Positions 27,532-36,300 of a DNA stretch of 64,000 nucleotides are shown piece by piece. Position 1 is the stretch's first letter. Every line of letters starts with the position of its first letter. The notes under the pieces were generated by a model, which was not told the DNA's origin, did not search any database, and was given only the letters and a program-made list of their open reading frames with translations. Source of the stretch: Pseudomarimonas arenosa (GTDB lineage: Bacteria; Pseudomonadota; Gammaproteobacteria; Xanthomonadales; Xanthomonadaceae); assembly GCF_014841215.1 (NCBI RefSeq), contig NZ_JACYTR010000016.1, positions 1 through 64,000 of the forward strand, in the 5' to 3' direction. The position numbers and the translations under genes are program-made.

Positions 27532-28608
27532 GTGAGTGCAGCCAAACCGGCGTCGATTTGTATCCTGCGCCTGTCCGCGCTGGGTGATGTGACCCACGTG
27601 GTTCCCCTGGTGCACCGCCTGCAAGCCGCCTTTCCCGATTGTCGGCTGACTTGGATCATCGGCAAGCTGGAGCACAAGCTGATCGGCGATCTGCCGGGCG
27701 TCGAGTTCATTGTGTTCGACAAGCGTGAGGGCTGGTCAGGTGTTGCTCAGCTGCGTCGCCAGCTGGACGGCCGCCGTTTCGACGTGCTGCTGCAGATGCA
27801 GGTCGCCGCCCGAGCCAACCTGTTGTCGTGTCTGATTCGCGCCAAACGGCGAATCGGCTATGACCGTTCTCGCTCTAAGGATCTGCACGGGCTGATGATC
27901 AACGAGCGCATCGCTGATGTCGGTCGACGTCACGTGCTCGATGCCATGGCGGCGTTCGGCGATGCCCTGGGCGTCGCGTCTAGCGCCCCACGGTGGGATA
28001 TTCCATTAAGCCCGGACGATATTCGCTTTGCCGAGCAGACTTTGCCGGGTAGCCAGCCCACCCTGCTGATCTCACCTTGCTCCAGCCACGTTCGCCGCAA
28101 CTGGCACGCCGCCGGCTATGCTGCGGTGGCCGATCATGCGCACCGCCAAGGCTATCGAGTACTGCTCTGCGGCGGCCGAAGTCAGTTGGAGCGTGAGATG
28201 GCTGATGCCATCCTGCAGCACGCCGAGGCCCCGGTGATCGACATCGTCGGCAAGGACACCCTGAAGCAGCTGCTGGCACTGACCCAACGTGCCGACCTCG
28301 TGCTCACACCCGACTCTGGCCCGATGCACATGGCCAACGCGGTCGGCACCGCAGTGATTGGCCTGCATGCCGCCAGCAATCCTCAGCGCAGCGGCCCCTA
28401 CTCGGACACCCGTTACTGCGTCGACCGCTATCCACACGCAGCTGAGAAATTTCTCGGCAAGTCAGTGTCGCAGCTGCCCTGGGGTAAGAAAATCGAGTTC
28501 GAGGGTGTAATGGACCTGATCTCGATCGAAGACGTAGTCAAGGCCTTCGATCGTTTCGTCGCGGCCCAAGGGAAAAGCCACGTCGACACTTCTGAACCGG
28601 CTAAATGA
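27532..28608 (+). CDS. Glycosyltransferase family 9 (LPS heptosyltransferase-like)
   Basis: The 358-residue protein has the GT9 signature: an N-terminal Rossmann half (ILRLSALGDVTHVVPLVHRL), ISPCSSHVRRNWHAAGYAAVADH, and the C-terminal nucleotide-sugar-binding LTPDSGPMHMANAVGTAVIGLHAASNPQRSGPY. It would transfer heptose to the Kdo-containing LPS inner core at the cytoplasmic face. GTG 27532 is preceded by AGGAG with six bases of spacing, a good ribosome binding site. The kdkA gene is divergent with only 43 bases between, so the two probably share a control region. Confidence 0.9.
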   Translation: MSAAKPASICILRLSALGDVTHVVPLVHRLQAAFPDCRLTWIIGKLEHKLIGDLPGVEFIVFDKREGWSGVAQLRRQLDGRRFDVLLQMQVAARANLLSCLIRAKRRIGYDRSRSKDLHGLMINERIADVGRRHVLDAMAAFGDALGVASSAPRWDIPLSPDDIRFAEQTLPGSQPTLLISPCSSHVRRNWHAAGYAAVADHAHRQGYRVLLCGGRSQLEREMADAILQHAEAPVIDIVGKDTLKQLLALTQRADLVLTPDSGPMHMANAVGTAVIGLHAASNPQRSGPYSDTRYCVDRYPHAAEKFLGKSVSQLPWGKKIEFEGVMDLISIEDVVKAFDRFVAAQGKSHVDTSEPAK

Positions 28609-28698
28609 TGTTCAATTGGCCGGTTCAGTAGAGCAGTCCCTGTAGGGACAGCTCGCGCGCAGCGACGCAGTCGCTCTGAAGCGCCCGCGCGTACGGGC
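28594..28698. repeat. Inverted repeats after heptosyltransferase gene
   Basis: TGAACCGGC and GCCGGTTCA flank the stop codon as a long-loop stem. Then come GTCCCT-gt-AGGGAC (28636-28649), AGCGAC-gca-GTCGCT (28661-28675) and GCCCG-N6-CGGGC (28683-28698). The series resembles the hairpin array at 1-120. No T run follows, so a terminator role is uncertain. Confidence 0.55.
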
Positions 28699-28767
28699 AG
28701 GTATCGGACGCACGGGACTTAATACCGAACAGGATGTTCAAACTTCAAGTCACCGAATCAAAAAGGA

Positions 28768-29196
28768 CTAGAGACCGAGCTCAGCCGGCTTGCTGCCGTA
28801 GTCCTGGTAACTCTTCTCTTCAACATAGGCCGAACCCAGCGCCAGATTGATCTCACGCTTGAGCTTGGCGCGCTCGTCGTTCTCGAAGTACACCGCGCGG
28901 GCGAGGCGGATGAACTCCTGATCGAAGGCCTGCGCTTTTTCCTTCAGTCGGATGTCGTCTTCGATAACCCACAGGCGTTCGTTGACCTGCTTCAATCCCG
29001 CCAACAGGGTATCGATCGGTGTCTTGGAAGCTGGATGATTCGACCAGGTCTGACGCAGGGCATCCAATTCATTGCGCACGTTGGCCAGTTTGGACGCATC
29101 CTGGATGCGCTCGCTCTTGATTTCGAGAATGGCGATCTTGTCCAGCAACTCGCCGAACGACACCGGTACTAGGATTTCAGACAAGGTGCACTCCAT
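28768..29196 (-). CDS. DUF6165-like protein, surface-polysaccharide neighbourhood
   Basis: The 142-residue protein starts SEILVPVSFGELLDKIAILEIKSERI and is mostly helical, with AYVEEKSYQDYG at the end. I recognise the family as the small DUF6165 proteins often encoded beside LPS glycosyltransferases; function is not established. The start at 29196 is set at the family N terminus; the open frame extends upstream without homology. It lies convergent with the heptosyltransferase gene and downstream of the acyltransferase gene. Confidence 0.75.
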   Translation of the reverse strand: MECTLSEILVPVSFGELLDKIAILEIKSERIQDASKLANVRNELDALRQTWSNHPASKTPIDTLLAGLKQVNERLWVIEDDIRLKEKAQAFDQEFIRLARAVYFENDERAKLKREINLALGSAYVEEKSYQDYGSKPAELGL

Positions 29197-29235
29197 CAGG
29201 TTTGCGCCGACCCCATGCCAGCGACCGCGCACAGT

Positions 29236-30432
29236 TTACCCGGCCTCGGCCCGCCCCGCCCTGCTGCCAATGATTGGCCAGCCTCGGCGAAACCAGGCCC
29301 CGGCGGGCGCCTCGACCCAGCGCCAGCTGAGGTAGCTCAGCGCGATCACCGGCAACAAGGCCAGCACCAGACCAACGGGCAATTGCCATGGCGCCTCGAT
29401 CCAGCTGCGCATCCATGGCTGCAGCATGTTGAACACTGGGTAGTGCCAGAGATAGATGCCGTAGCTCAGCCGCCCCAGCCAGCGTGTGATCGGTGCGCCG
29501 GTGAGGCCAGCGCGCATACCACCCGTCGGCGAATGCAGCTCACTGCAGCCCACCACCCAGCAGGTCGCCAACAACGCGAACACCGACTGCCAGAAGGCCA
29601 GCGGCAGACTGCGTGGGACCGCCGCCGGGCTGACAATACCTATCGCCACCGACCCTGCCAGCAATGCCCACAACCCCAACACGCCGATCCAGCGCCAGAC
29701 GGAAGCGGGCAGTCGGCGCATCCAACTGTTGGGCTGTAGCCAGAGCCCGGCGGCCACTACCCCGATCAGAAACAGATCACAGCGCGACGGCAAGTGATCG
29801 ATCAACACTCGCGACCACGGCGCCGAAACCCAGCCCAGAGCCATGGCAGCGCGCAGCCCGGGAGCAAACAGCACCAACCCCAACATGCAGGTCCATCGCC
29901 ATGCCGGGCGCAGCCAGAACAGCGCCGGCAACAGCAGGTAGAAGGACAGCTCGAGAGGCAGAGTCCACCAGACGCTGAGCCAGGGGACGGGCGCACCAGG
30001 CCACAGGCGAAACGCCATGAAGGCCTGCCAACCGACCTCGTCAAGTTCCGCGCGCGGGTGCAGGCCGGGCACCGAATCGAGCCAGCTCATCAGACCGGCA
30101 AACAGGGCAATCTGCAACCAGAACAAGGGCACGATGCGCCCGACACGGCGCCGCGCGTAGTCATCCAGATGACTCACCCCATGCCGCCAGAACGGCTGAC
30201 TGATCAACCAGCCGGACAGCACAAAGAACAGCACCACGCCGGCCCAGCCGTAGGTCATCAGACCGAAGACCCAGGCATCCATCGAGTAGCGTTCCCAGCT
30301 GCCGTTGGGGGTCCAAAGCAAGGCGGCATGCGAGGCCGCCACCATCAGCGCCGCAATGCCGCGCACGCCGTCCAGACGCGGGTAATGCCGAGCCGGCGCA
30401 TTCGTTTCCGATCGGGTGCCGGCGTCAGTCAT
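29236..30432 (-). CDS. Acyltransferase 3 family membrane protein
   Basis: The 398-residue integral membrane protein begins with RLDGVRGIAALMVAASHAALL, the acyltransferase-3 signature with its His. About ten hydrophobic helices follow, including VVLFFVLSGWLISQPFW. Such enzymes acetylate or otherwise O-acylate surface polysaccharides, peptidoglycan or LPS. The start at 30432 is favoured over the more upstream TTG at 30474; no clear ribosome binding site decides it. It lies 39 bases upstream of the DUF6165 gene on the same strand. Confidence 0.85.
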   Translation of the reverse strand: MTDAGTRSETNAPARHYPRLDGVRGIAALMVAASHAALLWTPNGSWERYSMDAWVFGLMTYGWAGVVLFFVLSGWLISQPFWRHGVSHLDDYARRRVGRIVPLFWLQIALFAGLMSWLDSVPGLHPRAELDEVGWQAFMAFRLWPGAPVPWLSVWWTLPLELSFYLLLPALFWLRPAWRWTCMLGLVLFAPGLRAAMALGWVSAPWSRVLIDHLPSRCDLFLIGVVAAGLWLQPNSWMRRLPASVWRWIGVLGLWALLAGSVAIGIVSPAAVPRSLPLAFWQSVFALLATCWVVGCSELHSPTGGMRAGLTGAPITRWLGRLSYGIYLWHYPVFNMLQPWMRSWIEAPWQLPVGLVLALLPVIALSYLSWRWVEAPAGAWFRRGWPIIGSRAGRAEAG

Positions 30433-30585
30433 CGATTCGCACGCAGGAGATGCCTTGTCTTGCAGCAGCGCCAAGCTTAACAGGCAGCTGGAATACTCAT
30501 CTCAGCGGTGCCGGAACGCAATGGACAAGCCGTGGCAAGCCTCAATCCCAACGGCATGCCTCGGCGCCTCCGAGGGCTATCGGAT

Positions 30586-30678
<93 letters not shown>

Positions 30679-30778
30679 GCGGCGCAACCGTTAGGGACGG
30701 TTGAAGACTACTCGCACCGGGGTCGAACACCGGCAGCGAAGGCGCGGGATCATACGCCAGCCGGCACCTGTTTCTCAA

Positions 30779-30811
30779 GCCCCGCCCCGACACTATCGCA
30801 TCGGGGCGGGC
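30779..30811 (-). terminator. Hairpin terminator of caspase gene
   Basis: Read on the minus strand, GCCCGCCCCGA and TCGGGGCGGGGC pair over about 11 bp with a ten-base loop, just past the caspase gene's stop at 30819. The T tract is weak (TTGAG), so termination may be partial. Confidence 0.65.
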
Positions 30812-30818
30812 TTATTCC

Positions 30819-33218
30819 TCAGGGCGCGCGGCCGGCGCCGCGCGGCATAAAGAAGAATTCGCCGCTTTCATGGCCGGCAAATTGAATCGGCGCGTACTGC
30901 GGCACCTGGGTAATCGGTGCGTCAAACGAGCTCAAAGCCAAGGACGCGGCCACTTCCCGGTACAGGCGCTGACCTTCCAGCAGGCGGTTGTTGTCCTCTA
31001 GCACATTGAGCAGGGCGCGGGTGAAGTACGAGTGCTTGCCCGAGCCAAGATCCGGCACCGGCTGCACGCCGCCCGAGGTCAGGGCGATGCGCGCGCGACC
31101 GTCCAACATCGTCTTCACCCAATCGCCCCAGCGCTTCGAGCTGCTGGCGTCGTAGACCGGCAAGCTGCCGCCGGCCAGGGCACCGGCATAGCAGGAGTCC
31201 GCCACCACCAGGACATGCTTGGCCTCCATGGTGTCGAGAATGTCGGATACCGCGGCATTCGATATCCAGGTGGCCGGAACCTTGGCTTGTCCGTCGACCG
31301 GTACCCAATAGCCCTGCTTACCGTCATCACTGAGGTCACCATGACCGGCGTAATACACCAGCAGATTGTCGTCGGGCTTCAAACTCTCGCGCAGATCATT
31401 CAGCGCCGACAGGATGTCGAAACGGGTAGCGTTGAGCAGCAGGCGGGTCTGATAACCGTAACGCTCCTTCAGTACCTTCGACACGGCAGTGGCATCGTTG
31501 ACGGCGCTTTGCAGCTTGGCGAAGCCGCCGCTTTGATAGTCGTTGTTGCCAATCACCAAGGCATGAAAGGTCCCCAGGCGCACGCCTGAAGGCAATCCGC
31601 TTGAGGCATCGGAGCCGCCGTGCGAGCTGCTGCTGGCGCTTGCGCCCGGATTGGGCAGGAGGGTGAACTCCAGCGAAGCCGCATCGCCCATCTTGCTGAC
31701 TGCCGCGACTTCGATGTTGGAGCCGCCAGCCGCCACGTCGACACTGGCGCGGAATAGGCCGTTGTCACCCAGAATCACCGGTGTGCCGTTGACGGTGATG
31801 GTCTGTATCGCCTGCGGCGCCGACACCCGGCCCACCACGCTCTGTCGGCCCGGCCCGGAGCGTAGGGTGGCTGCTGGGCGTCCGCGCGTGGCCACCAGGG
31901 GCGGGTCGATGATCTCCAGCGTCGGCACGGCCGCCAACAAGGCGCCGCCGCCACGGTTGACCTGCTGCTCGAGCTGGACGATTTGCATGCGTTGATCGCG
32001 AAGCTGCGATTCGCGCTCGGCCAGTTGCCCCTCCAGCAGCTTCATCAGTTCCCAATCGTCCTTCTTGCGCCCTTCGGCCTGCGACTCAAGGTCGGAAATG
32101 CGAGCAAGATAGCTGTCGCGTTCCTTGTCGAGCAGGGCCTGACTCTGCGCCAGCTGGGTCTGCAGCTTCTCGGCGCGACCCAGCGCATCCTGCAACGACC
32201 TGTTCAGTCGATCCGCCTGCGATTCGAGCGTGCTGACTGCAGCATCCTCGCCAGCCGATGCACCGCTCTGGGCCAACTGTGACCTACGCGCCTGCAGCGC
32301 TGCCTGCTGCTCGGCAAGCTGCTCCTTACGCCGCTCAACGGCCAGTTTCTCGGCTTCCAATTGACGTGCCAGTTCGACCAGACCCGCTTCCCGCGTATCC
32401 ATCTGCACCTTCTGCTGGTCCAGCGCACTGAGATCCACGCCAACATTGCGTCGCGTCTCGGCCAGTTGGTCGCGCAATCCCTGCAGTTCAGCCTGAGCGC
32501 TGTCCAAGCTTCGACGACGGCTCTGCAGCTGACCTTGCAGATCACGAACCTGGGACCGCAACGTTTCGGCCTGTTCTTGCTGTTCGGCCACGGTTTGTTT
32601 CAGCGAACCGATCTCGACGTCCTTTGCGGCCAGCTGCACCTTTACTTCCGAAGCAAACAGCAGTTCGTCACCGTTGGCGCCGGATGCCTGGCGATACAGG
32701 TTAAGTGCCTTCAGCTCGTCCTTCGCGACGCCCAGCCCTTCTTCATACAAGTAGGCGAGATTGGTCAGGGCGCGCTTGTTACCCTGATCGGCCGATTTCT
32801 GAAACCACTGTGCGGCCATACCGAAATCGGGCGGCGTGCCCAGCCCCTTGAGATAGATCTCGCCGACATAATTCTGCGCATCGGCATCGCCGGCCAAGGC
32901 CTGACTCATCCAGACCTGCAGCGCCGTTTGATAGTTGGCGCGGTCATAACTGACGTACTCGCCGCCGCGAATCTCGCAGTCTGCCTGAGTGGTGCGGATC
33001 GGCCGACGAGCGGACATGAAGGTGGCGGCCGCACCCAGCTTTCGAACCTGCCCTGGCAGCAAACAATCGACGATCAGCAGGTCTTCCGCGTTCTTCGGCC
33101 CGGACCGGGCGTCCGCGATCGGTGGAGTCATCGAGCCTACAGCGCCGATCAGCAAGCCCAGACAGAGCGCGGCCATCCGCTGCCCCTGCCTCTGTCGCGA
33201 TGTTTCCTCGGCAGCCAT
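30819..33218 (-). CDS. Exported Sel1/coiled-coil/caspase (C14) protein
   Basis: The 799-residue protein has an N-terminal hydrophobic segment (residues 14-38, AALCLGLLIGAVG then PIADA). Two or three Sel1 repeats (about 95-185; AQNYVGEIYLKGLG, ALTNLAYLYEEGLG) and a long coiled coil (about 195-440) follow. Next is an Ig-like beta domain (about 455-525) and, from residue 549, a caspase/metacaspase domain. The catalytic dyad is visible: His626 in YYAGHGD and Cys676 in VVADSCYAG. Caspases of this clade cleave after basic or acidic residues, but the target here is unknown. GGAGG seven bases before ATG 33218 fixes the start. The gene is divergent from the autotransporter adhesin, about 90 bases away. 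Export and the Sel1 repeats suggest a periplasmic scaffold or protease, not a cytoplasmic death effector. Confidence 0.9.
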   Translation of the reverse strand: MAAEETSRQRQGQRMAALCLGLLIGAVGSMTPPIADARSGPKNAEDLLIVDCLLPGQVRKLGAAATFMSARRPIRTTQADCEIRGGEYVSYDRANYQTALQVWMSQALAGDADAQNYVGEIYLKGLGTPPDFGMAAQWFQKSADQGNKRALTNLAYLYEEGLGVAKDELKALNLYRQASGANGDELLFASEVKVQLAAKDVEIGSLKQTVAEQQEQAETLRSQVRDLQGQLQSRRRSLDSAQAELQGLRDQLAETRRNVGVDLSALDQQKVQMDTREAGLVELARQLEAEKLAVERRKEQLAEQQAALQARRSQLAQSGASAGEDAAVSTLESQADRLNRSLQDALGRAEKLQTQLAQSQALLDKERDSYLARISDLESQAEGRKKDDWELMKLLEGQLAERESQLRDQRMQIVQLEQQVNRGGGALLAAVPTLEIIDPPLVATRGRPAATLRSGPGRQSVVGRVSAPQAIQTITVNGTPVILGDNGLFRASVDVAAGGSNIEVAAVSKMGDAASLEFTLLPNPGASASSSSHGGSDASSGLPSGVRLGTFHALVIGNNDYQSGGFAKLQSAVNDATAVSKVLKERYGYQTRLLLNATRFDILSALNDLRESLKPDDNLLVYYAGHGDLSDDGKQGYWVPVDGQAKVPATWISNAAVSDILDTMEAKHVLVVADSCYAGALAGGSLPVYDASSSKRWGDWVKTMLDGRARIALTSGGVQPVPDLGSGKHSYFTRALLNVLEDNNRLLEGQRLYREVAASLALSSFDAPITQVPQYAPIQFAGHESGEFFFMPRGAGRAP

Positions 33219-33256
33219 CTTCCACCTCCCGGATAAAGCGCTGTGAACGACTCAGA

Positions 33257-33268
33257 CGAGTATACTCG
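33257..33268. promoter_or_regulatory. Palindrome in divergent caspase/autotransporter region
   Basis: CGAGTATACTCG is a perfect 12-bp palindrome in the 93-bp gap between the two divergent genes. Its TATACT centre could serve as a -10 element in either direction, or the site could be an operator. No convincing -35 elements were found. Confidence 0.4.
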
Positions 33269-33311
33269 CCCCAGATAGTGCGAACTGATCGACACTCTAC
33301 GGGGGATACGT

Positions 33312-36300
33312 ATGGGGCAGGCAGTACGGATTCGCGCTCGCGCGCGGTGGCTGAGGGGCGTGATGGCAGCTGCCCTGGTATGGGCCGGTTTGCCAGCATC
33401 GGCTCCGGCGATGACCTCGTCAGACTGCGTACTGAGCATCGACGAATCGAGCCCGGTGCGGGTCGATCCGGCCGGCAGCACGGTCTTCAACGTCCGCGCC
33501 AATGAAGGGCCGGACCCCATGGAGACTTGCTTAGGCGCCGGCTTTCAGGTCAACAAGATCTTCGACAGCACCCTGAGCCCGGGCGCCACCACGCCCAGCC
33601 CCGGCGGCGTTTCGGCCGGCACCGCCCAGCCGGTGCTTGTCAACATGCCCTTCAGCGGTCCTGGCGCCGGTACCGTGATCTATGAGGTGCAATGCATTTC
33701 CGGTTGCGACGTCTCACCGTCACCACCGGTCACCTTCCAGGTTGACGTCAAGGACTACCAGCTCGCCTATGCGGCACCCACGCCAGGTGGCTTTGCCACC
33801 GAGACAGTCAATACCGACGTAACCCTGGGCGGAGAGATCCAGGTCGACGGCATGCCCTTCGCCACCTCAGGGCAAGTGTTCTTTCAGGTGGTTTCCGGCC
33901 CGGCCACCGGCACCTTTAATCCTGCAGGGGCCATGCCCGGCACCGGCGTCGTCAATGCCGATGGCAGCGGCGGCGTGCAGATCGATTTTCAAGCGCCGGT
34001 GGAAGGCACGTACACAATTGAAGCGACCGGCGACAGCTCAATGGTGCCGATGCCGAGGAAGGGCGGCAGCGCCAAGGGCGCGTTCCCCCTGTTCGTGCAG
34101 GTCTACACGGTCGATATCCGCATCAATCGCACGGCGGTGATCAATGCGGGCGATGGTTTGTCCGGTCAACCGGGCGAAAGTGTCTCGATCTCGGTTCGCG
34201 CCCTGGATGACGGCGCCCCCACAACCGACACCATCGACTGGTCGATCGTCAGTGGCAGCGGCTCCTTGGCACAACCATCCACCGTAACGACGGCCGGTGT
34301 GGCCAGCAATGTGTTCTCGTTTGGTGCCAGCGGCGGCCCGGTAGTGATTCGCGGCGCCCGCGCCAGCGATCCGACCGGCTTCGTCGATTTCAACCTTGAA
34401 AACTACACCTACCAGCTCAGTCTGCCCAATGGACCCAATCCCAGCGGAGCAGTCAACAGCGGCATCGTGCACGAAGTACGACTGGAGCGGGTCGGCATTT
34501 CAACCAACCTGGTGCCCGGTGCCACCCTTGATTTCGCCCAGGTGGGCGGTCCCGGCACCGGCTTCTTCCAACCGCTGGGCGGCGGCTCACCGACCAGTTC
34601 AGCGACCACCGACACCGGTGGCGTTGCTCGGCTGGAATTCGTGGCGCCAGTGGTCGGCAACTACAACACGCAAGTCAACCATACGCCGCCCCCCACCGGT
34701 GCGCCGGTCACCGGCACACCGATGGGCCAGAGCATCGGCCTGATGCCGATGGCGGTGGTAAGCACGCCACCAACGTTCGATACCTCGCCTCCCACCGTCG
34801 GCGCGCCGGCCGAAGTCTATCGCTACGATTTCAGCGCCAGCGACGCCGAAATGGAGCCGATCACCTTCACCGCCAGCCTGCCCTCGTGGTTGAGTCTCAC
34901 CGACAATGGTGACGGCACGGGCACCCTGCTGGGCTCTCCCGGCGTTGCCGATATCGGCGCGCCTAACACCGTTATATTGCGCGCCACCGACCAAAGCAGC
35001 GCCTTTACTGAGCAGACCTTCTCGATCACGGTGACCGAGCAGATCATTCGCTCACTGCAACGCACCTCGGGCGACGGTCAAAGCGCCCAACCCGGCCAGG
35101 CCGTTCCGGCACCGCTGGTGGTCACCGCGCTCAATGACGGTATTGCCGCACCAGGAGTACCGATCTCGTTCACTGTCTCGCCCTTGGGCGCGGCAACCCT
35201 GTCTGCCAACTCCACCACCACCGGCGCTGACGGCAGCGCGTCGATCACCGCCACCCTGTCGGCCTCGGCGGCAGGAACCGTGCAGATCACCGCCTCTCGA
35301 GCGGATGATCCGGACAGCAGTCCGGTGACCTTCAGCATTACGGTTACCGCCGGCCCGGTTCTGTCCCTGTCCAAGCCCAGCGACTCCGGCGACGGTCAAT
35401 CGAGCATCATCGGCGGCGCCTTCAACCCGCTGAAAGTGGTGGCTCAGAACAACGGCGCACCCGCGCCTGGGGTGGGCATCACCTGGGTCGTCAGCGGACC
35501 GGCCACGCTCTCGGCTTCGCGCTCGGTAACCGATGCCGACGGCATTGCCAGCATCGGCATCAACCCGGGAACGGTAGCCGGCACCGTAAGCGTGGTGGCG
35601 ACCCGCGAAGATGCACTGAGCGCGGTCACCTCGTTCGTGTTGAGTGTGATCCCGCGCGACCAGCCCTACCTCGAACTACTGTCCGGCAATAGTCAGCGCG
35701 GGGTGATCGGAACCCGTGCCGACGCACCGATCGTGGTCGTGCAGCGTGACGCCAGCGGTCTGCCGGTGGCAGGCCAACAAATCGACTGGACCGTACTGAC
35801 CGGCGAAGCCCTGCTCGACAATGCATCGTCGGTCACCGACGCCCAAGGCATGGCACAGATCGGATTCCGCTTCGGCAACACGCTGGGAGCAGTACAGATT
35901 CGCGCCTCCAATGCACTGCTCGGTTCCTCGATCGACAGCCTGCATTCGGCAATCGGCGCCAACGTGCAGAGCACGTCCGGCAATGGTCAGTCCGGCATTG
36001 CCGGCCAGCCATTGGAGCAACCACTGGTGGTGCAGATCAGCCCGGAAGTGGCCAAGGCGTTGAGCGGTGCGATTGTCGCCTGGGAAGTGATCGCCGGCGG
36101 TGGCAGCTTGCAGAGCAACAGCACCACCACCGACGACCAGGGACGCAGCCAGAATTTCCTCACCCTGGGACCGGTGCCGGGCGTCAATACAGTTCGCGCA
36201 ACCATTCCCGGTGGTCAGGAGTTCATCTTCACCGCCCAGGGTTCGGACAACACGGCCGTGCTCAGTATTGTCTCCGGCAATAGTCAGACCCTTGCGCCGA

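Noticed and set aside
30819-33218. Caspase gene as a phage-defence effector in a known multi-gene system
   Set aside because: No NLR/STAND ATPase, TIR, nuclease or other typical partner nearby, and the protein seems exported; kept only as a linked-neighbourhood lead.
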